Source: Pezizomycotina sp. ARF18
Lineage: Eukaryota > Ascomycota
Assembly: GCA_002224055.1 (NCBI GenBank)
Contig: AZLU01000035.1
Coordinates: 1-27,719 of the forward strand
Length of the DNA stretch: 27,719 nt
Direction: 5' to 3'
A program made the translations under genes and the position numbers. Shown here piece after piece: positions 1-10,417 of the stretch; position 1 is the first letter of the stretch, and each line of letters opens with the position of its first letter. The notes under the pieces were generated by a model. The model saw nothing but the letters and a program-made list of their open reading frames with translations, did not search any database and had not been told where the DNA came from.

Positions 1-1255
1 ATTGAAATATTTGTCTATCGATTGCTGAGCTTTGGCTCACTTGCATTGCAGCACGGTGTCGGCTTGATTCGATACAAAGATGTCACCGTGTGGAGAGCTT
101 CTGAACAAGCTTGCGATACTAGTGTGTCGTCGTACTCTAAAAGCTTGCACTAAACTCTGACCGAAAGATCTTACGCAATTGGCTTCTTCTTCACTCGTAA
201 GACAGCTACTGCTGTCTGTCATTTCGCAAGAGCCTTCTTGATCGAGCAGCGCCTCGCGTTATCGAACATTGTTTCATATAATCTTCCTACTAGACTCGTT
301 TTCAGGAGGCGTGCTTCGATGCTTTGTTGTTTGACAAATTCGTCCGGCTTTTCGATCCCCACACGTCTCATTTCCTTGGCCCCAATGACACCTTGATCTA
401 CAAACCGGTCTAGTATTTCTCTCTGGCGAGTAACCATGTAACGCTCAGGCGTAAAAGCGCCTCCTTGTATCGTTCCCTGAACTTTCGCTTCCTTCGCTAG
501 ATTTGTAACGATCCGAGTCAAAACGCTTCAGGTAGATCGCTTTCCTCCGCCAAGGACTTTAACTCAGACGGGCGCTCCAGGCTATCCATACCGTTGTCAA
601 TTCCGTTCCCTTTTTTTCGTAAAACCTTGTTCAAACTGGGTCTGGTCTGTCCTTCCCAATTCCATCTCAGCGGTTCCTGTCGCCGTGAGCGTGTATCGAA
701 GCACTTTTGAAGATGTCATTGTTGATATCATTCTGCTTGCAAAACTTCCATACTTGTACGAGACTGTCGCTTAGCTGCACCCTCAGTATATTCAAATCCT
801 CAAGAATTCTTTTCCTATAGATTTCATTATACGAATCAGCCCTGAGAGTCTTTGCTGTTATTGCTACGAGGGGGATCGAATGTAGCGTCCACACCTTGGT
901 ATAATCTGCAGCGCAAATACACCCCATCCGTCTTCGTCATCGGGCAAATTGAGCAGCAAAATCTTCTGGTCAACGTCGATTGCTTGGCTGCTTCGGCCGA
1001 TGTTATTCTCCCTGCGTAGATACCATCGTTAGTTCTACAAGTTGCTGGCATGGCTGAAAGTTTCGGGGCATTGTTCAGCGTACCATCTACATTGTTGATG
1101 AGATCCTTCAGCTTGTTTTCACATGCTGTGTGAGAAACGTGGTGCCGTAGAACTTCTGATAAAGGCTCTATCTCGGGGAGAAGCTTCTGCGAAGTCGAGA
1201 TCGCTTGCAGTATATCTTCGACATCCGTTCGTGAAAAGAACATGTTGAAGGTCAT
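1..1255 (-). CDS. UFL1: E3 UFM1-protein ligase 1-like protein (UFL1), N-terminal part, cut by window edge, frameshifted
   Basis: UFL1 transfers the ubiquitin-like protein UFM1 to substrates at the ER membrane and ribosome. The reading starts at the ATG at 1255-1253 and leaves the window before the C-terminal half (animal UFL1 is about 790 residues; roughly 400 are covered here). Collinear family segments can be read in shifting frames. They are a DGxY..ITxxE block near 1030-980; a Y....EE..L..VQLSD block near 830-740; RPSELKSL..., then L..IV.NL, near 570-500; and VQGTIQGG followed by F.PERY...Q, VDQG and RRVGIEKP near 480-340. The conserved LL.T..VG.L segment follows near 280, and the LTSEEE and GDIFVS blocks lie near 200-75. 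Spacing between blocks agrees with animal UFL1. Frames change several times, as in the other genes here, and no intron is evident. It is divergent from the sulfite oxidase gene. The identification rests on motif order recalled for the family, not on a search. Confidence 0.72.
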
Positions 1256-1449
1256 CCTCCTATTGTGAGTGGTGAAAGTAATTTTCGGGCCTTGATGGGA
1301 GTTGGCCGATTCTGTTACGTAAGAAGAAATATTGCACGTCGTTAAAATTTAATAGCCTCGTAAACGAGCTCATGATTTGAAGCTTATTTATTATTATTAT
1401 TGCATGGTATTTTAAACTTGATAAGTTCGATCATTATTATCATCTTCCA

Positions 1450-1541
1450 TTATATATATATATTTATATATATATATATATGTATGTATGTAAAAATAAA
1501 AATAAAAAATAAAAAAAATAAAAAATAAAAAAAACTGATAA
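1450..1541. repeat. TA-dinucleotide repeat followed by A-rich (AAAAT)-like tract
   Basis: Alternating TA from 1450 to about 1482, then TATG repeats and an imperfect run of A4-8 blocks separated by single T. It is simple-sequence DNA in the spacer next to the UFL1-like gene. Confidence 0.85.
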
Positions 1542-1840
1542 TACATGATACATCGTGAAGTAAAAGAATTTACAAAGGCGAGGTCAACTGTTAAGATTGT
1601 TGGTAGCAAAACCGTTAAGTAGTCGTAGTGAAAAAAAAAAAAAAAAAATAAAAAAAAAATTAGGGAGGAAATTTAGATCTCAGCAAATAAGTCTCCGAGA
1701 ATGCGGCGAAAAAGAGCAGCAACCCTAATGTACTTTGTAAACATGATTTTAAGGCTCAGTATTGCCCAAAAAATTTTTTTTTTTTAAATAAACATGAACA
1801 ACGCATTTTCCAGTCAAAAAGGACATCAGGGCCTTCATAC

Positions 1841-1915
1841 AGTACAGTACAGTACAGTACAGTACAATACAATACAGTACAGTACAATACAATACAATAC
1901 AATACAATACAATAC
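1841..1915. repeat. Pentanucleotide microsatellite AGTAC/AATAC, 15 units
   Basis: Fifteen contiguous 5-bp units. They alternate in blocks of two variants: five AGTAC, two AATAC, two AGTAC, six AATAC. The unit length is not a multiple of three, and the open frames across it are artefacts. Confidence 0.95.
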
Positions 1916-2481
1916 ATCTTGACCTTGGTATCGTTGCCAAAACCTTTACTTCAGCTTACATTGGGATGAATCAGACGTCGCCTCCTAGATCCAACGTTAT
2001 ATTGTATTTACTAAGAAATTGGAGCGATCCGTTATAGAGGAGCGCTTCTGCTACTTACGGACTTCTATCGCAAAATTGCATATTTTTTTTTTTTTTCGCG
2101 GCGGGTCTCCGAAATGTTCCCGAATACGACTTTTGGTCTTCTGTTTCTCCCTCATATATATGTACTCTTTAAGGGGCATACATGATAATAAAATCCAAAA
2201 GGAGCGAACACCTAGATAACAGAGTTGGTCCTGTGACATTACATTAAGCCTAGCAGGAACAGTAAGCAGAGCTTTATAAGCGCTCGCTCTGGCTTACTAG
2301 TAGTTTAATTTCTTCTTAAAAACGGGAGAAAGGGGTACATTTTTTCGCTCTATCACAACATCTTGACGCCGTACCGTCAACCAGTTCTAAAAAATTCTCC
2401 AATGGACCGGTAGAAGAATTTCAAGACCTTACTACTTTTATACCTTATTTTTATATATCTATTATCATTTGAAGCATTCCA

Positions 2482-4441
2482 ATGGCAACATTGGTAAGGA
2501 CGTCATGGCGGTGTCCACTGGAGTCGCTTGCGGCTCGGTTGCTTTGCCACCTTCATCGATCACGCAATCCGCCACGGCTGCCCGGGGTTCTTAACCGCAA
2601 TCACGCAATCGCAGCTACACCACCACTACGACAACCACTAACACCACACCATTCTACAGGCACATTTCCCCCTTTCCACGTCTTCGATACGGAAATCCAG
2701 AGCCAATCCGGTAACGCAGTACCGGCAACTTATTTTCTGGATTGCTTCTAGAATCAGGCAGGAGCAGGTTCTAGCCGACTTTTCTTGCGGCTTGGATGTG
2801 GTACTGTAGTATTCACCGTAGCGACATACCTCTTTTAACCAGCAACCCCTCGTGCGGAAGCAACTTGAACAACGCTGAAGAAATCAAGGACCCGCTGATA
2901 CGCCTGTCTGAATTCGCAAGCATGGCCAAGACGCGGAAAGGATCTGGTACACAGGGACCGGGTTTACGACATCACCGACTGGATTCCAGCTCATCCAGGT
3001 GAAATGTTATACTGAAAGCCGCCGGAGGTAGCATTGATCCTTATTGGAAGATTTTCACAATCCATCAGAAGCCAGATGTAGGTTTGAATTCTTTTCCATG
3101 TTCATTCCCAGCTGTTTCGAGGTTGGGGGGGGGGGGGAAGAGTGAAACTTTTTTTCTTTATTGCAGGCTATAGAATTTTTATTTTATTTTTTTTGGGCTA
3201 AAAATGTTTATTTATGCGCTACAGGTGCTCCAATTCTCGAGAATATCGTATCGGTACAATTGACCCAAGGACCTAGTTGACGGCGAGGTGCCACCAGTGA
3301 CATCGAAGATCCGTTCTCCGGCGATCCTGTCAGAGATGAAAGGCTTCGCTTCCTTACCACCCGTCCTTGCAACGCCGAAACCCCCGGAGAAATTCTCTCC
3401 GACTTTATCACGCCGAACGAACTCTTTTATGTCCGGAATCACCTGTGGGGGCCTCATGAAGATGAGAACACGCACACTCTGCTGATCGAGCTGCCAGATG
3501 GAACCGAAAAGACCTACACGCTCCCTGAACTCAAAGAGAAGTTCAAGGAGTACTCGATCAAAGCTACCCTGCAATGCTCTGGGAACAGACGATCTCATAT
3601 GACGAAGCATGCTCGATCGACCAATGGGTTGCAATGGCAGGTTGGCGCGATCGGTAACGCGGAATGGACGGGTGTTAGGCTTCGCGATGTCCTCGCGGAT
3701 GCTGGATTGCCGATCAACGATTTGCCTCCAGAGGCTAGGCACGCGCAATTCGTAGGCTCAGAAGCCTACGCCGCGTCTATCCCATTGCAAAGCTGTGGAT
3801 CCCTTCGGTGATGTTCTCCTGGCTTACAAGATGAATGGCGTGCTGTTGCCTCCGGACCATGGTTACCGCTTCGGGTGCTTGTCCCCGGTCACGTCGCTGC
3901 TAGGTCGGTCAAGTGGTTGAATAAGGTTGTAATATCGGATGAAGATCCACTCTCAGTGGCAGCGACGAGATTACAAGTGCTTTGGCCCCAATGAAGTTCA
4001 AAGCCTAACTGGATAAAGCGAAGAGCATTCAGGAAACGCCGGTGCAATCTGCTATCTGCTCGGTACGCGAGAGCACGCGTGATCAGCAGCTGACAGGACG
4101 CTCCTGCGGACGTACGGCATGGAAGAAGACTGCGTGACCGTCTCCGGCTACGCAATGTCCGGTGGCGGGCGGGAAATCGTCCGCGTTGACGTATCATATG
4201 ATGGCGGTCACACCTGGAAGACGGCGAACTGGAAGAGGACGATCAGGATAAGGAGATCGAGATGGGGAAATTAAGAGGTGGAGCTGGAAGCGGTGGACTC
4301 ACGCCGTGCCAAAGAGCCACATCGCATGGAGATCTGCGTAAAAGCAATCGACGAGGCTTACAATTCGCAGCCCGACAGTCACGGCCCCACATATAATTTC
4401 CGCGGTAACCTATCGACAGCGTGGCACCGAGTACCCTATGA
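2482..4441 (+). CDS. SUOX: Sulfite oxidase (cytochrome b5 domain + molybdopterin domain + dimerisation domain), frameshifted
   Basis: Oxidises sulfite to sulfate, passing electrons from a molybdenum cofactor through heme b5 to cytochrome c, normally in the mitochondrial intermembrane space. The start at 2482 gives an Arg/Ser/His-rich presequence-like N-terminus. A probable intron (2711-2774) leads to a hydrophobic segment, [20 protein letters not shown]. The cytochrome b5 domain (about 2895-3077) shows [13 protein letters not shown] and the second heme-ligand His in IFTIHQK. An intron with a G13 run (3078-3224) follows. The molybdopterin domain has [22 protein letters not shown], the LQCSGNRR motif with the Mo-ligand Cys (TGC 3575-3577), and [16 protein letters not shown]. 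The dimerisation domain has [37 protein letters not shown] and NLSTAWHRV. Frame changes occur near 2912, 2940, 3005, 3240, 3275, 3790, 3870, 3950, 4015 and 4220. The order and number of domains are complete, so assembly error is more likely than decay. The stop is uncertain. Confidence 0.88.
3125..3137 (+). repeat. G13 homopolymer inside a sulfite oxidase intron
   Basis: An uninterrupted run of thirteen G lies within the intron that separates the cytochrome b5 and molybdopterin domains. It is the longest G run in the window; all other long homopolymers are A or T. Confidence 0.9.
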
Positions 4442-7400
4442 AGGAACAAATAGACCTCTCGTATCGGTCTCGCTTACGCTTTTGAGACCTTCTTCCCGTT
4501 CTTTACGGGTATTGATTTACCTCCTCATTCCCCGGAAATTTTGTTTTCTTTTTGGTTTACATGCGCGGGATTCGGAGTTGAGCGTTAGATGATCTGCAAA
4601 AAAATTTTTTTTGCAACAATACTACTTATGCGTGCTTCTGGCGCTCTCTATATAAGTAGTAATTAATCAATAGTTAACGATAACTGCCTCTTATAGGTAT
4701 TGAAATTAGAAATATTTAGCGACTGTGTGCAAAGAAAAGCAAATTCGCGCGGTGTTTCCCGAGACGCGTACGTCTCCCCAGCCTCTATAGCGATAATTAT
4801 AATCCTGATAACATCAGTTGAGTCGAGACTCGAGACTGCCCTTGGCCTCCTTTGAGATTAGTTATCGGGATAAAGTGTGAATACCTATATATATTAAATA
4901 TATAAAAAAGCAAAGATACCTAATTTCCCGGTTGCATTAGCGACAGCTAGTTGGCTTTTTGAAATTTGCAAGCGCAGCTGATTGACCCGATTGACAGCTG
5001 GCTTTGGCAATTATCCACCGTTCATCACTGTTGATCAACGAATTTAAAGTCTATATCGGTGCAAAATATATGCAGCGTGAAAGGGATTCTGGCCATTTTT
5101 TGTGATGCAAACGAAAGCTCTTTCGCTTTTTGCCTTAGCGCGCACGTTCAGCGAGAGCTGAGCGCGAGTCGGTCCTGAAGCCCGATATATCACGAACTCG
5201 TAAAATCCACTTATCCCGTTCTCCTGAGTCCCTATTTCACGGTATTTCGCTATATCCCCTTTTTTATTTTAATTCTTTCTTTTATTCCTCGCCTCCCTTT
5301 TCTGTCGGGTTTAAACATCCGGTATTGCTTTTCTTCAATAAATAATAATTGCTTCTAAATAAATAACAAAAGTTCCTTCATTCCACTTTTATCGTACTCT
5401 GGATTTGTTTGGTCGCTACTTAGTACGGAGTATATGTAATAATAGACAATAATATTATATTATAGTAGCAAATGTATTTATTATTATTATTATTATATCT
5501 CTTTTGTTGATAAGACGCCGCGCTGGGAAAAACAAAAAGGGCTGCTTCATTTCGAACCCAATTTCCTTCTTTCGAACCGGATTCGAGATCCCCCTCTAAA
5601 AAGGCTTAAATTGGAGAGACGAGAGCAAAAAGGAATCCCACGGGTTTCGGCAAGTCTTGTTTCCACGCCCCCTGCATATCGAACTATGAAAATTTATAGC
5701 CAGAAACTACCCAACATGAGGTGAAAGCACCTGACCTCCGATAGGGTGGCGGGGCAAGGCAGGTAGACGCAGTGGATATATACTAGGTGGAAAAATACAA
5801 AGCTCTGCAATAGCGCAATGGATACCCTTAAGTAACAGGACGCATGAGCACGAATTACTATTGCTGGGTTGCTTCTGCTTGCTGCTTTCTGCCGCACCTG
5901 AATCGAATACATTCGTCTTTTTGGCTCTTGCGATAAAGGGCAAATAAACTTTTCTGAAGTCCTGTTTCTATTTAACCCTCCTCTTTAGGGAAAGTATAAG
6001 TGTTGATCCTTTATCGGTTGCAGCTGTATCGAATTGGTATCTTGACTCTTGGTATAGTGGTCTACAATAATGAAATTGATTAAGTGGCCGTTTTTCCTTT
6101 TTCTCCTTTTATATTTAATATTTATTCAGGAACGAACCAGTTCGAGTATTATTTCTGATCTTCCTCTATTTTCCCTCTTCTTTCTTCTTCTTTTCTTGAA
6201 AGGAAGGAAATAGAACAAGGGTCAAGATCCCCCCTCAGTTAAGTAATTTACTTCCTCCTTTTGGCCAAAAGGCAGACTCCCGGCTCAGATTCCTCTCTTC
6301 GCGCCGTTTCGCTCTTTCCCTATTCACAATAATCAAGGAAAGGACTCACCTTATCCGTCGCTGACGAGAAATTTATCGGCTGAGGGGATTCGAACCAGAG
6401 AGATATTAAAGCAGGGCAGAAAGGCAATCAAAAAAAGGTGCTTCACCTGTCTGTCTGTCCAGCCCTGATAGGATACGTGTGGGTGGTACAAAAATTAAAA
6501 GGTCATTAAAAATAATAAAAAAAAAAAGGATACTGGTAAGTGCTTGAGGATAAAATAAATATATAATATATCCACCTATATTATTATTACTATTAATTTA
6601 TTTTTATATATTTTTTGTCTATTTCGGTTTTTTTCTTTAAAATGATATATTAAACTATCCATCCGATCCGGGTTCTTCAACCTGTTTTTATATTCCTTAA
6701 CCGGGTAAATTGTAATAATCATTATTATAGTTACGTTTGTGTTTGGTAAGTGTCTTTTTCTCTCTTCAATCTACCTCTCTTCCATCGTCGTAGTTGTCGC
6801 CGTAGTTGTCGCCGTCGCCACTGCCGTCTTTCCTCCTTTGTTTGAAAGCGTAAAAGAAATAAACTTGTTTTCTTAATTTTATTCTATTATATTTATCTTC
6901 TCCCTTCTCCCTTCCTTTCTCTATTTCATTTCCTTTTTTTTCTTATCGCCAGCTTTACTCTTTCCCCTCCCTTTGTTTCTGATCTCTCCTTCTCTTTTCT
7001 TTCATCGTTCTTTGATTCTCTCATCGTTCTCTCCAACGCATTGGGGTTCAGCTTTTGCCTCTGAAAGTCTGCGATCGGCGTTGACGCAGCCACGCATAAG
7101 CGTGTATACCCTCTACAAATATAACACTGGTACGACTGGTAAATTATAATATTTATATATCATTTGTGCGCATTTTAATTTTCTCCCCATTTATATACTT
7201 TCCTTTCCCCGGCTTCCTAAGATTTTATAATAACCAGCAGTGCTTCCCTTCAACCGTCGTTTTCTTTGAGTCTAGGACAAGAGCAAACTGCCTCTGTCTT
7301 TCTCATTCTTCAGTTAATCTAAACGACGGCGTTGTTTCTCTGCAGCTTGGGCTAAAATCCGACGGTACCTCCAGAAACCGGCTGTTTTTTTTTTTTTTTT

Positions 7401-7938
7401 ACGTCAAACCGATCTCCAATACCAAGCGAAACTAGATTTGCAGAGAAATTACGCACCAAAAAGAGCCTGCGCCCCAACTCTGCCCTCTTCACCGCGAAAA
7501 ACAATACCGAACAGCAAATCCTTTCGACAGACTTTCTTGGGTCAGCATTAACGGACGAGGATACTTTCGTCGTATAACGTTACATATAGAGCGAAACATT
7601 GTCGATTATTCCATTTCGGAAAATTCTTCAGCTCCCGGTGCTTGGTTTAGCGGTCTCTTTTCTGTTTTGCTTTATTTATTTATTTATTTATTTTTTTTTT
7701 TTGCGTTGAGGTGGGGAAACAAAAACCGCAGGACTAAAAAGGAGAGGCTTCGAATTTCAACCGGCTTGGACAATACAATTATCTCCGTACGTCGTTTAGG
7801 AGGGAGAGTGGAGAACAGAAGAAACCGGCCGAAGAGTTTTTGTTCGACAGTCTTGGAACGACGATAGTTGGAAGCTGTGAAACGGGGTGGTTCTTTTTTG
7901 AAGGATTATATACGACATTTATATTTACGATTTTCAGG
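4442..7938. other. Long gene-free spacer upstream of Rho3
   Basis: About 3.5 kb with stops in all frames. It holds TTA repeats near 5470-5500, long pyrimidine (CT-rich) stretches around 6750-7060 and an imperfect GTCGTAGTTGTCGCC-type repeat near 6787-6823. CT-rich promoters are common in filamentous fungi, so the right half may be Rho3 promoter and leader. No conserved protein, tRNA or rRNA was recognised. Confidence 0.5.
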
Positions 7939-9252
7939 ATGCCTTTCTGTGGATCTCGAGGAAGTAGGCCAACACAGCGAAAAATTGTCTTATTAGGGAT
8001 GGTGCCTGCGGCAAAACATCGCTTCTGAATGTCTTCACACGCGGGTTAGTTTCAAGTTTCTTCGCCTTACATTGTTCCTTTCTCTAGTTTATATACGCTT
8101 GAATACGCTCTGTTTTTTTTTCGTTAAAAGAATGATGTTAACCCGCAAATTTCCTGTTTCTTCTAGATTTTTCCCACAGCATAGTAAGTCCAGTCATGGA
8201 TACCCCGGAGATTTTAGCAACCAACAGTGCTCGTTCTAACCGCTTATATCTTCTCTGCGTGTTGAATTAGCGAACCAACAGTTTCGGTAATACATCTTTG
8301 CGTATTCTAGCAGACTTAAATTTCTGTACATGACTGAACTAACGGATTCAATTTTTGCTTATAGAAAACTATGTTCATGGTATGTGTTGTTTTCGGGTTC
8401 CGGTAGCGGCAGTGCCGAATTCATTCGACATTAACGTTTTACCGCGTCGTCATACAGACATCTACGTCGACAATACCCACATCGAATTAAGCCTATGGGA
8501 TACCGCCGGCAAGAAGAATTTGACAGACTTCGGTCGCTTTCCTATAGCGACACGGCACGTTATCATGTTATGCTTCAGCGTAGGTTCTCAAATAACTGAA
8601 TGTGGAGGTATAGCCGTGTTGCTTGTTTTGCCTTAGCTAGAGGTTCTTTATTCGTAGGTTGATTCTCGAGATTCATTAGAGAACGTGGAGTCGAAGTAAG
8701 TCCTCAAAGTACCTGGCCTTTTTTTTTTTTTTTTTGGTTTAGATCTAACGGCATCTTCAGATGGTAGGCGAGATAGCTGAAGTGTCAAGGTGTGAAGTTG
8801 TGCTGGTAGCCTTAAAATGCGACCTTAGGGAAATCGCAGAGGATAGCCCAGAAAAAGCCAGCGATTTTATACAGTACAAGGAAGGGCTGACCGTCGCGGA
8901 ACGTATAAAGGTATGAAAAGCCTCATTAGTTTCAACTTCCCTCAATTTTTCCGTGGCAAATTCCGCGGGTATATTTGAATTAAGACTAATCATATACAAC
9001 AATATAGGCACTGAGATATCTAGGTACTATTCGAATTTCCACATGTTAAAAGGAGTAGAGGCATTTTGAGACGCGTAATAAGACGGGACCACTAACTGTT
9101 CTTACTATACAGAGTGCTCCGCCAAAATGAACCGCGGCGTGAACGAAGCATTTTCCGAAGCAGCTCGGGTAGCTCTTGCCGCCAACCCACCGGCGCCGTT
9201 GAACCAACCGAGATGGCAAATGCGTTATCAGCTAAACGGTCCTGCCATATAG
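7939..9252 (+). CDS. rho3: Rho3-type small GTPase, nine exons, frameshifted
   Basis: Membrane-tethered molecular switch for polarised growth and exocytosis in fungi. Exons inferred from splice sites and protein frame: 7939-8044, 8167-8183, 8271-8286, 8365-8379, 8458-8579, 8658-8695, 8761-8910, 9008-9023 and 9113-~9252. After frame correction the motifs are complete: P-loop GDGACGKTS; effector loop YEPTVFENYVHD; G3 DTAG then QEEFDRLRSLSY; the Rho-typical ENVESKWVGEI; G4 in the Rho3 form ALKCDLR; G5 ECSAK; and RGVNEAF..AARVAL. The length is about 205 residues, as expected. One base is missing near 7997 (GGGG), 8172 (T run), 8284 (TTTT), 8511 (CC), 8763 (GGG) and 9187 (CCC), and one G is extra near 8554. 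The C-terminus reads AKRSC then HI, so the CAAX box is not resolved and the exact stop is uncertain. Confidence 0.92.
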
Positions 9253-10417
9253 ACTATGCCTCTTTACGAAGTATCCGGCCGTTCTTCGGTCAGCGAAGTT
9301 ATTAGCCCTTTTCCCGTCGAGATGTTTTATGCATGTGTATGGATTCAGGACACACTCTCGGCTCGACCACCCCGCCTTGTGTAACATAATTTTGTTCTCC
9401 TTTCTATGGAGTTTTTGTCTTTTTTATTCCACTTATCCTTTTTTTTTTTTTTTTTTCTGCTCAGCGATATCCTCGTTTTTCAAAGCTTAAGAACCTTTTT
9501 TTCCATATATTTTCTTCGTTCTTTCAGTCCTTCCGCATCTTTTTGGCCCATAATACAAAAACGTGCACCTTTCTTACAATCAAAAATGTTTCATGATCTT
9601 GTTTCATTCATACCTTTAGCAGCAATACTTCTTACTTTTTCCAATTACTCTCCCACTCTTCCTTCTTTGTTTTTATACTATTATGGCCTTTCCCCTTTTT
9701 TTACTCGTGGACTATATCATTTTCGCCTTTTTAATATTTCAATCTTTTTTTCGTCTCCTGACACCACCTGCGTTGGTTTTCTCTTTTCGAACGCCTTTTC
9801 CGTAGTCCCTATGATACACTACTCTGAAGGATCTCAATATGAAAATTTATACCCCGTTAGAATCAGAATTTCACGCCGAACAGCTATGAACTAGGAACAA
9901 TAATTTTAGACTATAAGTGTTGAATATAATGAGATTTGTGCTCGTTGGCGCTGCTATTCTTTTCTCATTGTAGCTTAAAAAAGAAGAGCTTCTAGAAGGA
10001 GCGGTGGGGAATTGCGTCTTCCTTGGCGAATATTGCATTTCCAAAAAATAGAACAGGGATATTTTTCTTTCTTTTTTTTTTTTTTTTTTTAAAGCTTGTG
10101 TATATCCCCCCTCCCTATAGCTCACCATCCAGCTAAAACTTTTTGCCTTTTTTTCAATTATAGCAAAAAGAAAATCTTTGAGCTTTGCCGACAGCGGCCG
10201 ATGAAAAGAAAAAGTATATGTAATACAAGAAAGTAAATTACTAAGTAAACCAAAGCTTTTGTTCTCTCTTTCATTTGAGAGATGTCGAATTTTCATCCTG
10301 GCTTCTGCATTCTTTTACTTGGCTTGATCCTTAACTATACGTTTTTTCCATTCTTTCTTTTCCTTAAAGCTTCTCTTTATATCTATAACTCGAAAAAAAA
10401 AAAAAAAAAAAAAGGCT
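9253..10417. other. Spacer between Rho3 and MET1, T-rich
   Basis: Contains a 162-codon open frame (9406-9894) made almost entirely of Phe, Leu and Ser. This is what a T-rich stretch produces by chance. Runs of T occur at 9439-9456 and 10072-10090. No recognisable gene; it probably holds the Rho3 3' UTR and the MET1 promoter. Confidence 0.5.
10393..10413 (+). promoter_or_regulatory. A21 tract four bases before the MET1 start codon
   Basis: Twenty-one consecutive A end four bases upstream of the ATG at 10418, so they should lie in the 5' leader. A-rich leaders in fungi can bind poly(A)-binding protein and alter translation. That role is inferred here. Confidence 0.4.

Larger units (their letters stand above)
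1256..2481. other. Intergenic region between two divergent genes, low-complexity rich
   Basis: About 1.2 kb separates the UFL1-like start from the sulfite oxidase start and probably holds both promoters. It contains a TA-repeat, A-rich tracts (A18 at 1631-1648, A10 at 1650-1659) and a 5-bp tandem repeat. Open frames here are short and repeat-derived. I see no gene. Confidence 0.6.

Noticed and set aside
3212-3748. 178-codon minus-strand open frame
   Set aside because: It is the antisense shadow of the sulfite oxidase molybdopterin domain, whose motifs are clear on the plus strand.
2482-4441. Nitrate reductase as identity for the b5/Mo protein
   Set aside because: The b5 domain is N-terminal and no FAD/NADH domain follows. 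The Mo domain carries sulfite oxidase-type motifs ([20 protein letters not shown]).
6380-6410. GATTCGAACC-type T-loop on the minus strand, suggesting a tRNA
   Set aside because: The T-stem does not pair around it, and no acceptor stem or anticodon arm could be placed.
9406-9894. 162-codon open frame resembling a membrane protein
   Set aside because: Its composition (Phe, Leu, Ser) is what T-rich DNA gives by chance. It has no family motif, lies between two real genes and overlaps T homopolymers.
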